A DNA stretch of 64,000 bases. Origin: Antedon bifida (lineage: Eukaryota; Echinodermata; Crinoidea; Comatulida; Antedonidae). The stretch spans positions 20,727,001-20,791,000 of the forward strand of contig OY727099.1 of the NCBI GenBank assembly GCA_963402885.1, in the 5' to 3' direction. Under the pieces are notes generated by a model. It worked only from the letters and a program-made list of their open reading frames with translations. It did not search any database and was not told the origin of the DNA. Positions 11,974 to 21,529 of this stretch are shown here, one piece after another. Position 1 is the first letter of the stretch, and the number at the start of each line of letters is the position of its first letter. Both the position numbers and the translations under genes were made by a program.

Positions 11974-12088
11974 GGCCAACAGCCATAAGTCGCGTGCTAA
12001 AACGCATAGTGATACCAGACCGACCGACCGACCGTCCGACCGACCGACCGACATAGTGAACTATAGAGTCGCGTCCACGCGACTAAAA
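11974..12088 (+). mobile_element. Helentron-like element, short form
   Basis: It has the same left end (GGCCAACAGCC), the same GACC/GACA microsatellite and the same terminal hairpin (12067-12084) as the long element, without the 560-bp middle. Part of the family therefore moves, or survives, as a minimal version of about 115 bp. Confidence 0.6.
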
Positions 12089-12165
12089 AGAACAAAAACA
12101 AATATTACAACAAATGAGTCAGTGTGGGAAACCGGAAGTACCGATAGGGGGATCTATACTGTAAT

Positions 12166-12400
12166 CATTCAGGGGTGACGGACATGCGCGATAGAATAAG
12201 TTTTGACCGGAGTATAAATAGCGGCCCGCACCGTGGGTACAGGTTGTGCATATCCATCGTGGCTGAGTAGAGGCAGTTACTATACTATTTAAATTATCAG
12301 TTATTCGTTTCCAGGTATGTTGTAATACTATATCATAGATTAAGATAATCAATTGTTGTATTTAGTCATGATAATGAATAGTATACTTGCCGATACAGTG
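12166..12400 (+). mobile_element. LTR-like segment (Gypsy family), with relative at 16754-16870
   Basis: It begins TGTAATCATTCAGGGG, contains GAGTATAAATAGCGGCC (a plausible TATA region), and shares TTATTCGTTTCCAGGTA and a CCGATACAGTGTG end with 16754-16870. I take both as remains of one LTR family. Exact ends are uncertain. Confidence 0.5.
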
Positions 12401-12419
12401 TGAACAAACCAATTAAATT

Positions 12420-12864
12420 AGAACTGCAAAACTAGAAGGGAAAGATTGGCATAAAGAGTTCTCAAATTTTCTATTTGTTTATCGGACAACGCCTCATGCG
12501 GTTACGGGGGAAAGGCCTGACGTGCTCCTTATGAAGCGTGAGCTAAGAGATAAATTACCTCAAATTAAATTTGATTGTAAACTTGTTGAATCCGATTGGG
12601 AAGAGATGGTTCGAGTGCGCGATATGTGTTGCAAAATGCGGCAAAAGCAATATGCAGATACAAAGCGTAGAGCTGTACCATCTGATGTACAACAGGGTGA
12701 TGAGGTAATGCTTAGGTTTAACCAGAAACCAAATAAATTGTGTTCACATTTTGAAGTTGATCTATAGGATGTTATAAGTAAAGAAGGTAGTGCTGTTATT
12801 TTGCAAAACACTAAATCTGTGGTAACTAAAATGAGAAATGTATCTCAGGTAAAAAAGTGAGGAT
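12420..12864 (+). mobile_element. Second Ty3/Gypsy fossil, integrase C-terminal part
   Basis: It encodes a recognisable late integrase stretch (FVYRTTPHAVTGERPDVL, then a QYADTKRRAVPSDVQQGDEV motif). It is cut at 12865 by a Tx1 LINE; the continuing flank after the LINE is at 16239. Broken fossil; number of breaks small but not zero. Confidence 0.75.
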
Positions 12865-13773
12865 AACAATGTATCATTTCGAAGGGGCAATAATTACCTT
12901 AGATTTTAAGAAGGCTTTTGATTCTATTAGTAGAGATTTTATGTTCAATGTTCTAGAAAAGTTTAACTTTGGAATGTTCTTTTGTAACTGGGTAAAAGTA
13001 TTATATAATAACGTTGAATGTGTCACAGTTAACAATGGTTGGGTTTCAAACAATTTTAAAATGGAAAGAGGTATTAGACAAGGTTGTCCTCTATCTGCTC
13101 TGTTATTAATTGTAGTGGTCGAAGTAATGGCATTTAGAATAAGAAACAAAGATGACTATAAGGGTATTAAACTTCCAAATATTGAAAATAACATAGAAGC
13201 TAGAATAAGCCAATTAGCCAATGATACTGTTTTGTATGTTGGTAATGACAAAAGTATTAAGTCAGAGCAGTCAGTGTAATTGAACTTTTTTGTGAAGTAT
13301 CTGGAATGACACTAAATAAAAAAAAACCAATGCTTTTTGGATTGGTAAATGGAAGAACAGAATAGATAGGCCTTTAGAATTAAATTGGGTAAAACACCTG
13401 ATCAAAGTTTTAGGCATATATGTAGAGTATAATACAGAAGAATGTACCAGAAAAAACTGGGATGTTAAATTAATAGAGCTAGAAAAGACTTTGAAACAAT
13501 GGAATGCTAGAAATCTCTCAATTTTTGGTAGAATAATAATCCTGAAAAGTCTTGCACTATCTAAATTAACATATGCTGCAAATATCACTGATGTTCCAAA
13601 ATATGTATATACACAAGTTACAAATCTAATATATAATTTTATTTGAACAATAAAAGGGAAAAGATAAAAAGAAAAACTCTAATTGGTGATAATGAGATGG
13701 GAGGCATTAAAATGCCTGATTTTACTCTTCATGTTAACGCACTCATGTGTGGCTGGTTAAAAAGAATTATGAA

Positions 13774-14722
13774 TGACTAGAGGGTTCGCTCGCTTCGCTC
13801 GCGCACCCTCTAGTGGGTGTACCCGAAGGGTTCTCGAAAACATGACCAACGCCTCTGGAAATTGAAGCCTGGGTGACACCTATGCATATTATGACTGATG
13901 AGTAATGCATGTTTTCTTTTTGATGCATATCTTGTTAATTTTGGAACAAAATGATCAAATAACAACTTTCGTAGCCTTCTTATATATCGGTCGTAGTAGA
14001 AACCATTTATAATTATAAATAGAGCAAGGAACAGAAATAATCGATAATATAAACAGTAAAGGTATTTCCCCGGTAGGCCTACCAGGCCTCCTATAGTAAC
14101 ATTGAATCGCACCTAAATTTGATTAAATGATTAATAAATAGCATAAATAAGTAGTTCAATTAGGCTTATTAAAACAAATTGTATTTCACGTAAAGTAAAG
14201 GCCTTTATAATTGATTAGTTGAATAATTATCTAAAACAAATAAATTGTAGTTCACGTAAAAGTAAAGGCCTTCAATAATAGTTAAATTACTAAAACAAAT
14301 TGTAGTTCACGTAAAGTAAATGCCTTTAATCAATATAATTGATTAGTTGAATATGTAAAACAAATTATAAATTGCAGTAGTTCACGATACGTTGAATCAC
14401 TAAAATATTTGTATTTAATATTGTAGTTCACGATACGTTGAACCACTAAAATATTTGTATTTAATATTGAATGTCGCCACCAACGGCCATTTTGCCCGGG
14501 AAGTGACGGACCCGGAAGCCAGTTAAACAACAGCGCGAGTGTGTGAAAATAACCCTGTGATATCCACAAATTTCGATAGGTAACGCTAAATTTTGTCGTT
14601 GTAAAAGACAAAAATGAAACAATAGCGTCGATGTGAAAACTAATGTTATCAAATCTACGTTTCGCGGTACATCTGAGATAGATAAGGTAGGTATCCAAGG
14701 CGGAGATTTGTACTGAAGTTTT
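13774..14722. mobile_element. Unclassified insert with a terminal hairpin inside the Tx1 LINE
   Basis: The LINE frame stops at KRIMND near 13773 and resumes as YVRINHNLYIDDG near 14723, so about 950 bp are inserted without an evident target duplication. At its left edge lies a 10-bp stem (ACTAGAGGGT / ACCCTCTAGT) around a loop rich in CGCTCGC repeats. Inside, AAACAAATTGTAGTTCACGTA-like motifs recur about five times between 14160 and 14430. No transposase is seen. A hairpin at one end with CTAG and no target duplication is Helitron-like; this is tentative. Confidence 0.5.
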
Positions 14723-15109
14723 TGCATTGTGCTCGCCTATGTCAGAATTAACCATAATTTATATATAGATGATGGTGCTAAATGGAAAAATATTCCAATG
14801 TATTATATTAAAAAAATATGTGATGTTAATGTTTTACTTAATATGTCATGTTATAGCATTATTGATGTTAATTCATATAAAATTCCACTGTTTTACAAAA
14901 ATATGATAAAAGCCTACATAAATTATAACAGAATCTCTAAAAAAAACCTGAAACTTATAACGATATAATGAATGAGCAACTGTGGGGAAACCACTACGTT
15001 AAACTAAAAAAAAAAATCGCTTTTCTACAAGCATTGGATTGACAGTGGCATTGTCAGTATTAAAGACATTGTTAATAAGAACACTTTTTTAACATCAAAC
15101 GAAATACTG

Positions 15110-15847
15110 GTGAAACTACAATGTAAAACAAACTGGTTAAATGAGTATTTGTGCATTATTAAGGCAATACCAATTCAATGGAAACGTATTATTAAGGAGG
15201 TAGATATTTTCAATTGTGAGGATAATGATGAGTTAGTTGGGACCAAATATGAGATTAATACTACGAAACTAATATACTCATGGTTTGTGAAAGAATATTT
15301 CATTATTCCAATGTCACAACTAAAATGGGAAGAGTACTTTAATAACAATATAGATTGGATAACATCTTGGTTACGGAAAGTATGTAAAATGAAAGATAAG
15401 AAACTAGCACAATTCAATTATAAGATGTTACATAGAATACTGCCTACCAACAAACGGCTTTATCAGTGGAAAGTTAAGGAAACACAAACGTGTGACAAAT
15501 GTGGAGAAATTGAAAATGAAAATCATTTGTTTTTTAGTTGTATATTTATTCAGAAATTTTGGAGGAAAATGCTTAGTATCTTTGTAAGTTTAAACCACAA
15601 TAATATAACATTTAAACAATTAATACTAGGAACGGGAGATAAGCTAATAGATTATATTTACACTTTTGCAGCATTTACTATTTATAGAATAAAAATGTTA
15701 TCAGCACTAAATAAGCCAGTGGGTAAATCGTTATGGAATTCATTTAAAAGCAATATGTTATATAACATTGAATGTGAAACATATAACAATAAAGAAACAA
15801 GTATAGAAAAATGGGTAGCTTTAAGAAATACTATTATGCTAATATAA
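15110..15847 (+). CDS. Tx1 LINE ORF2 C-terminal segment
   Basis: A 245-codon open frame carries the post-RT region, with a CxxCG...H.....C motif (CDKCGEIENENHLFFSC) followed by FW. This is the C-terminal cysteine/histidine domain of L1-Tx1 proteins, of uncertain role in RNA or target binding. It belongs to the LINE at 12880-16223; upstream frames are broken, so no complete protein can be made. Confidence 0.8.
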   Translation: MKLQCKTNWLNEYLCIIKAIPIQWKRIIKEVDIFNCEDNDELVGTKYEINTTKLIYSWFVKEYFIIPMSQLKWEEYFNNNIDWITSWLRKVCKMKDKKLAQFNYKMLHRILPTNKRLYQWKVKETQTCDKCGEIENENHLFFSCIFIQKFWRKMLSIFVSLNHNNITFKQLILGTGDKLIDYIYTFAAFTIYRIKMLSALNKPVGKSLWNSFKSNMLYNIECETYNNKETSIEKWVALRNTIMLI

Positions 15848-16238
15848 TTTCTAATTTGATACGATTATCAGAAAAGGAATTACTGTGATACGGGTTACTG
15901 GCGGTACTGAGCTATTATTGTTTTTTTATTTCTTTTTATCATGTATATAAATATATTGTATAATCCGGGTTGTTAAAAGAAAACAAACAAATGAAAATGT
16001 GTGAACTATTTTAAAACGGGATAGATGATAATGATGATCCTGTCAAGTGTATAGCAAAATATAAGAAAATTAATGAAAAAAGGAGTAATACAGAATTCAT
16101 ATATGTAAAAATGTTACTTATGAACTGTAGCGACATTTACAAGTTAAATAATACGATTTTATGTAATATGAGATAATATGAATGTGAATAAAAGTGGTGT
16201 TTGCGCCACAAAAGAGAAAAAAAAACAATGTATCATTT

Positions 16239-16751
16239 GATTCTAGTCAAGTAACTTGTAGTGGACAATAATGTACAAGATAATGTTGTAAATGTTAATA
16301 ATTCTGAGTATAATTCTGCTAAGGAGATTGTTGATCTGCCAGCTCTTGAGAAAACATTAGTTAATGAACCTGAACCCATCCCTGTACTTAGACGTTCATC
16401 TAGGGTTAGAAAGGCTCCAGATTATTTTGTACCTTAGTGCTAACTTGGAGGGTGATGTAGTGTTTACGTAGTTATTTATGTATAGCCTACTTGGTCTGTG
16501 AGTTGCTTTATTTGCATATTGGTCTGCAGCTGGCCAGTCCTTTATAATAACGAGGTATACAACGACACGGGGACAATAGCGTTGGATATAGATGCGATAC
16601 ATGCTAGTTAGCCGCCTACTGCACACAACGTTTGTTATATATGAATGTCAGAATACACTTGACTGGAACGTTTGTAAATATGAATGTGAAGATACAAATA
16701 AAAGCACTTGACTGGATTGTTTGAATACTGTTTCTTTATTTGGTATATCAC
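16239..16751 (+). mobile_element. Ty3/Gypsy fossil, 3' coding end plus probable LTR
   Basis: The coding end has a basic RRSSRVRKAPDY motif typical of Gypsy/Copia polyprotein C-termini, ending near 16438. A probable LTR follows at about 16457-16751, starting TGTAGTG and ending TATCACA, with AATAAA near 16698. It lies downstream of the LINE that split the fossil. Broken. Confidence 0.6.
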
Positions 16752-17257
16752 AAATAATTATCAGTTATTCGTTTCCAGGTACGTTGTAATACTATATCAT
16801 AGATTAAGATATATATACTCATATATATACTTATAATTGATGGTAGAATGACTCGCCGATACAGTGTGCGAGTTCGGATTCCAATATTGCGACCAATGTT
16901 GTGTTTTACATGTTTATTGATAGATTGAGCTGAATGGAGATGAAGGCTGAGTAAAGATGGGTATGCACCTCCAAAATTAACATCGTTTAATCCAGGTATA
17001 GATGTGGTTATCACTTGTTATATATAATTGATAATAATGTAACACTGATGCGATGTGTATGCATTTCACTAAAGATCATGTAATGAGTATAACAATGGTT
17101 AGCAAATGTGGATTATTATGTATGTTTGTTGTATTTATAGGGGTTTTTTCCAAGAGATGGCCGATTGTGGCTAATTGTAGTTTATATGTGATAAATGCCA
17201 GTGAATGTGAATATGAATAAATGAAATACTGAATGGAAATCAATGCTGCCTTCATAT

Positions 17258-17415
17258 GATTGTGTCCGACTGATCTCGAACTACCACTAAAACCTAAGTT
17301 AGTTGGAAATGTACACAATAAATTAGTAAGAAATCAACAGAAACCGAAGAAATACTTTGACAAAACTTTCAGGTCATTGACACCACTAAATAAGGTAACA
17401 GTAAGGACTCAAAAT
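17258..17415 (+). mobile_element. Short Gypsy integrase C-terminal relic
   Basis: The encoded stretch KKYFDKTFRSLTPLNKVTVR matches the usual Gypsy integrase tail pattern (YDKTA..LPPL..GD.VR). It is a small broken fragment that leads directly into a microsatellite. Confidence 0.6.
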
Positions 17416-17427
17416 AATAATAATTGC

Positions 17428-17516
17428 TGTCGCTGCCGCTGCCGCCGCCGTCGTCGTCGTTATTTATTATTATTACGGTATTATTATTATTATTATTATT
17501 ATTATCGTACTATTAT
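17428..17516. repeat. Compound trinucleotide microsatellite
   Basis: Runs of GCT/GCC/GTC grade into (TTA)n and (TAT)n. An open frame across it is only a by-product of the triplet repeat. Confidence 0.9.
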
Positions 17517-17863
17517 GTTAATGTAGAGAATGACTCGCCTTTTGTATGAAAGCACAATACTGTCATATTTTAGATGTAATTTAAAATTGGGTGCTTCTCT
17601 ATTTTGCGTCATTATTGAATAAAATTACATTTGACACTATATTTATTTCTGTGTTTTTGTGAAAGCCATTTGTCACAATAACATACACATGCAACTAGGT
17701 ATATAACAAATAAAATTGTTAACAGGCACTAACATGTAAACAACCGAACAGAAACATTTTGAAATGAGTGTTGGGCTTATGAGTTTGGTTTGGATTCTTT
17801 AATAACATAACTGATTCTAAAAGAAAAAATAATTTTAAGCATTTTATTCATTTCCATAATTAC

Positions 17864-17923
17864 CATTTACTCTTCTGGGGGTCGATGGCCTTTCTGCGTC
17901 TTCATCGTGGTCCTCATTATCAT
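17864..17923 (-). CDS. NLR-A acidic linker exon
   Basis: On the minus strand the acceptor GATTTCTAG is followed by 60 nt and the donor ATG-GTAATT, again in phase 1/1. It encodes 20 residues, starting DDNEDHDEDAE and ending PSTPRRVN: an acidic run then a proline/arginine tail with a possible TP phosphosite. It lies 2.4 kb downstream of the DED-exon donor and upstream of the basic exons. Spliced in order, the linker would read DED, acidic, basic, NACHT. Clean splice sites and matching phase support a real exon; usage is unproved. Confidence 0.6.
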
Positions 17924-18256
17924 CTAGAAATCAGAATAATTAAATTAAATGTGATATCTTACAAATTGAATATTTTAATTTGATAATAGCCTAAATTAAT
18001 CAAAACCGTTTTAGTTGAAGTCAATAGGCCTAAATAGGTCATTAGAAAATCATAATGGCTTATTGTTTAATGAAATATATTTTAATTGATTCAAAGCATA
18101 ACATTTAATATTCATTCATTCAATCTTTTATTTCGGAAACTCTGGTCCATAGAAAGTAAATTACATATAAATGAAATAAATAAAATAAACAAAATTACTA
18201 CTACCATCTCAGGATGGCATTCCATTGAAATCCAATTAAAAATAGTATTACTTTAC

Positions 18257-18512
18257 ATTAAAAGATGTATTGTTCCCCAAAAACATGAAAAATGAAGATT
18301 TGTAGTTTTGATAAAGTTAATCACTTAAAACGAAAACAAAATAATGTCTTCACTCATAAATCCAAAAATAAATTTGACTATTTTTTGCTTTAAATTACAT
18401 TAATTCGATCCAATTTTTGGTCAAAGTGGATAACTATTATGTGACATTATAATGGCTTAGTGTATTTAACGAAAACATTTTTAAGAATTGTTTTTCAGAC
18501 GGACAATTGCAT
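18257..18512. repeat. MITE copy (family of 36437-36790)
   Basis: It shares CCAAAAACATGAAAAATGAA, GATCCAATTTTTGGTCAAAG and ATAACTATTATGT with the copy at 36437. The left end reads TAAAAGATGTATTGTTCCCC. It is shorter through an internal loss. Confidence 0.7.
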
Positions 18513-18641
18513 GTTTCAACAAGCTTTTACTTTAAAGAAGAACATCACGCAAAACAAATACAATGCTATGACATAAGAAAACAATTGATGACATTCTCTA
18601 GAAAACTTTTCACAGTCGCTGATTCAGGAATTCAAGTCTGT

Positions 18642-18773
18642 TAGTGATACTGTGGAAAGGAACTGGCCACCCTACCACATAATGCCGAGGCTTAGTACAA
18701 TGAGCTCCTAACAGCTCATTCCCCTACGTTCAGAGAACACGGGACTCACCTTTACCTTTACTAGTGATACTGT
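18642..18773 (+). mobile_element. Short SINE-like insertion with 12-bp target duplication
   Basis: TAGTGATACTGT flanks a 108-bp body (18654-18761) on both sides exactly. The body runs GGAAAGGAACTGGCCACCCT through GAGCTCCTAACAGCTCATT, a small hairpin, to a CTTTACCTTTAC tail. A simple-repeat tail with a perfect duplication points to LINE-mobilised movement. No A/B box was recognised. Confidence 0.7.
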
Positions 18774-20354
18774 ACTTCAAATAATTAATTTAAGATAAAT
18801 GCTAAATTCAAACAATTCATAATTTCAAATTATTCAAGGATAACTTAAATTGATAGTTATATTGTTATTATTGTTATTATATAATTATTGATAGTTTATA
18901 TTATAGTTCAGTGAACTATGAACTATATTATCATAATTTAATGTTTAGTAACACGTATCAAAAGCCTTCACAAATTTACATTTAAATTAATTTGTATTAA
19001 ACACCATGAAGCTGTACGAGTTTAAATGTTTTCTGTATATTACTTATTTTATTTATTATTATGGTCCGAAATGGTTTTTTTAAAATTAGAAACAACCTAT
19101 TTAAAAAAATTCAATGCTAAATGATATATCCTACTAAGTTTAATATACAAATGAAAAAAAATGCTTAGCAAATATTTAATTTTCTTGATAATGATAACAC
19201 AACACTATTATCTATACATGTAATGCTTATTCTTTCATATAAAATACAATAAACATTTGTTTTTTATAATAATAGATTTGCCATCTGCCATCTAATACCA
19301 TGTATGATGATGATTAAAATGCACAGTTTATTTAGTGGCATCTTTCACATATACGCAGCATATTGTTAAACATGGTGGTTCTAAACTGGAACAATTTATT
19401 TTGTAGGCCTACGGTTTTCTTAATTATAACAGTTAAAATGACGAATAAAGACGACAGAGTCGTAATTCCGGTGGGATTCGGGGAGAGGCATATCTGCCCT
19501 TTTCAATTTAAAGTGATGTGGGTGCTAATTCTTAATTTACTTACAAATGATCTTTTGAATAGTAAAAGATATGGCTCAATTTCATATGTATTTTTAAATT
19601 TACAATAAATTAACTGACCGTTGATCAGTATACAAATGTTCCAAATTGTCAATACAATCTTACCAGAGATATACGCACTGTCAATCATAAAAATCAAGTT
19701 AAACAACAAAGAATAGGGAAACGAAAAGAACATGTCGAACAATCAAAAGACAAGCTAAAGAATAAAAAGACGTTCGCAAAATAGTACTAATTAGGCCTAA
19801 TTGTCAACGTTTGAGGCCAGTATTTATTTGTTCGTTGACTTTATTTTTCATTCTATTTTTTTTTAGTTTGTTCGTTGTTTTTTTGACATTGTTCTTTGTT
19901 TTAAATTTTAACATTTATGTAAATGCCGCCCAATTTCAAAGAACAGCAGCTGACCAAGAAAAGGCACGTTAAATATACAACTTCCATAATTTAAATCATT
20001 ATACAATCATCATCATGGTTCAGTGTTTACAGTACTGTGATTCACATTGACATGATCTTAACAGTTATTATATCCAATTTAAAATAAACACATTTAATAT
20101 AACACATTCAAACATAAATTACATAATAACGGTAAAATGATTAGAATAGATTTAATTTTGTGTTGCCATTGTAATTTTTGATAATTAATTGAATAAATAA
20201 AAGAAGCATACCGTTTGTGTTTATATTAAACCTGTTAATATTTTAATTAATATGTTTAAAGTAGGCCTAAATTGTATTTCAGCCCTACTTACAATGTTTA
20301 TTACAACATTAAAATAAATAATAAAATTAAGGATCGAAGAAATATATACTTTAC

Positions 20355-20906
20355 CTGTAGATTTACTCAGTAGGCCTAGTTCTTCCTGTGCTCGTTTTCC
20401 AAGAAGATTTGCAAACTCATTTAACTTTTCAGGTAAAATATCTTCCTTCTCCAAATGAAATATTACATCCCAGAGACGTGTATAATTAAACCTTTTAAGT
20501 TGATAATTTGCAGTAACCCTCTGTAATGCAGCAGGAGATTCTGATTGTATAACAGCATTAAAGAGTCGTTTTCGGTCTGACGACAATTTACTTTTGTCGG
20601 TATTTATAATATTGTTATCTTTCATATAATGAGTTACAAGACGTTCAGCTTCTTTTGGACCTGTGAGTGCTGTGATCTCCAACAACAGTTTGACATCATT
20701 ATGTGAGATAACACCACGGCCATCAAGTGTATTGAATAAATCATGTGCAATAATAGTTCCATCTGTAAGGTATGTTAGTGGTAAAATATCAAATAAGCAA
20801 AATTTCAGTAACTTGTAGTCTTCAGCTTCATAATGCTTACTGAGTTCAGCTTTCAACTCTCTAAACTTAATTTCAAGGTCTGACATTTTTCAAAGTACGT
20901 GTTGCT
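20355..20906 (-). CDS. NLR-A N-terminal exon: death effector domain
   Basis: The ATG at 20886 follows 20 nt of leader after an acceptor TTTTTGCAG, so at least one upstream 5' UTR exon exists. The exon has 532 coding nt and ends at a phase-1 donor ACAG-GTAAAG. Residues 8-90 form a DED: helix 2 has DYKLLKFCLFDILP, helix 5 VKLLLEITAL, and GPKEAERLV occupies the RxDL-like place. Residues about 115-172 form a second helical segment (LWDVIFHLEKEDILP...LLGKRAQEELGLLS) of unknown fold, perhaps a degenerate second DED. DEDs bind other DEDs (caspase-8-like, FADD-like). It is paralogous to 54149-54704. I infer splicing to the linker exons and to the NACHT exon at 3567. Confidence 0.82.
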
Positions 20907-21529
20907 CTGCAAAAACAAATGTTTAGAAATGTAATGCCAAAATAGTCACCGTCACCATTGTATGTCGTGTAGATGTAACAAAAATAAACGATAATTTAAC
21001 GAGTGCGGCAAACGTGTCTGAGCATATTATGTAGAGAGCTCTGCAAATTGTAAAATCAACGCAAAACGTAAACATAAACAAAAATACCATTAAAATCAAT
21101 GCAATTCGTAAAATATTTATGACGAAATATTATTCAAACGTTTAGAACCGCAAATCGTAAAAACAAACTCAAAATGTAAAAATCAACGCAATTCCTAATA
21201 TCTTTTTTAACGAAATGTATTTCAAAACGCGTTTTTTATTACGACATTGAGACCGTTTTATATGTTGGTTGACAATGGCGCAAAATACACCACCACATTT
21301 ACATTTTTAAATAATATGGACGATTTCCATCAATAGATAATTTGTACAAAATATTGAGAAACAATTATGCGATTATGATTGTATTAGTTTGGATCACACT
21401 TTATAAATATCAAACTTGTAGCTGTAATAATGTACATCAATAATGATGTTTAATAATAATTTAGTAATAATGGAAATATACTTCTAAATTCTACTGTACC
21501 ATAAGTTGAAATAAAACAACACTAACACC
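20907..21529. other. 5' flank/intron of NLR-A
   Basis: No coding or repeat feature is recognised beyond short AT-rich runs. The 5' UTR exon and promoter must lie here or further right, but no convincing TATA box or donor could be chosen. Confidence 0.4.

Larger units (their letters stand above)
9965..12166 (+). mobile_element. Ty3/Gypsy-type retrotransposon fossil, broken
   Basis: The plus strand shows decayed remains of a Gypsy polyprotein. There is an RNase H-like stretch near 10030-10320 (FVADALSRK-type motif), then integrase zinc-binding and core regions from about 10380 to 11960. It is clearly broken, with many breaks, and is further interrupted by two Helentron-like insertions (about 11024-11780 and 11974-12088). 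LTR-like sequence with a TATAAATA box follows near 12166. Similar coding matter reappears at 12420-12864 and 16239-16456, so more than one copy may be involved. Degree of decay suggests an old insertion. Confidence 0.75.
12865..16238 (+). mobile_element. Tx1-type LINE, 5'-truncated, with 15-bp target duplication
   Basis: AACAATGTATCATTT occurs at 12865-12879 and again at 16224-16238, right after a short A-rich tail, so the element body is 12880-16223. It begins abruptly inside the reverse transcriptase (GAIITLDFKKAFDSI), the usual result of incomplete target-primed reverse transcription. It continues with NNGW and RGIRQGCPLSAL, then the YxDD box reads LANDTV, so one catalytic aspartate is replaced by asparagine. 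There is a frame break near 13270. The C-terminal end (15110-15847) has a CDKCG...H...C zinc knuckle. The 3' end reads AATAAAAGTGGTG then CCACAAAAGAG, as in the LINE at 56872-63630. It is interrupted at 13774 by foreign DNA. Confidence 0.87.
17924..20354. other. NLR-A first intron part: MITE, SINE, AT-rich filler
   Basis: No gene is seen. It contains a MITE copy (18257-18512) and a SINE-like insertion (18654-18761). The rest is AT-rich with short meaningless frames. Confidence 0.6.

Noticed and set aside
17428-17526. Open frame with arginine/cysteine/tyrosine runs
   Set aside because: It is a translated trinucleotide microsatellite.
19665-19742. Possible minus-strand exon with a hydrophobic peptide and a GTAAGA donor
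   Set aside because: The only acceptor nearby would give a 14-nt exon in the wrong phase for the NLR gene, and the sequence has no recognised homology.
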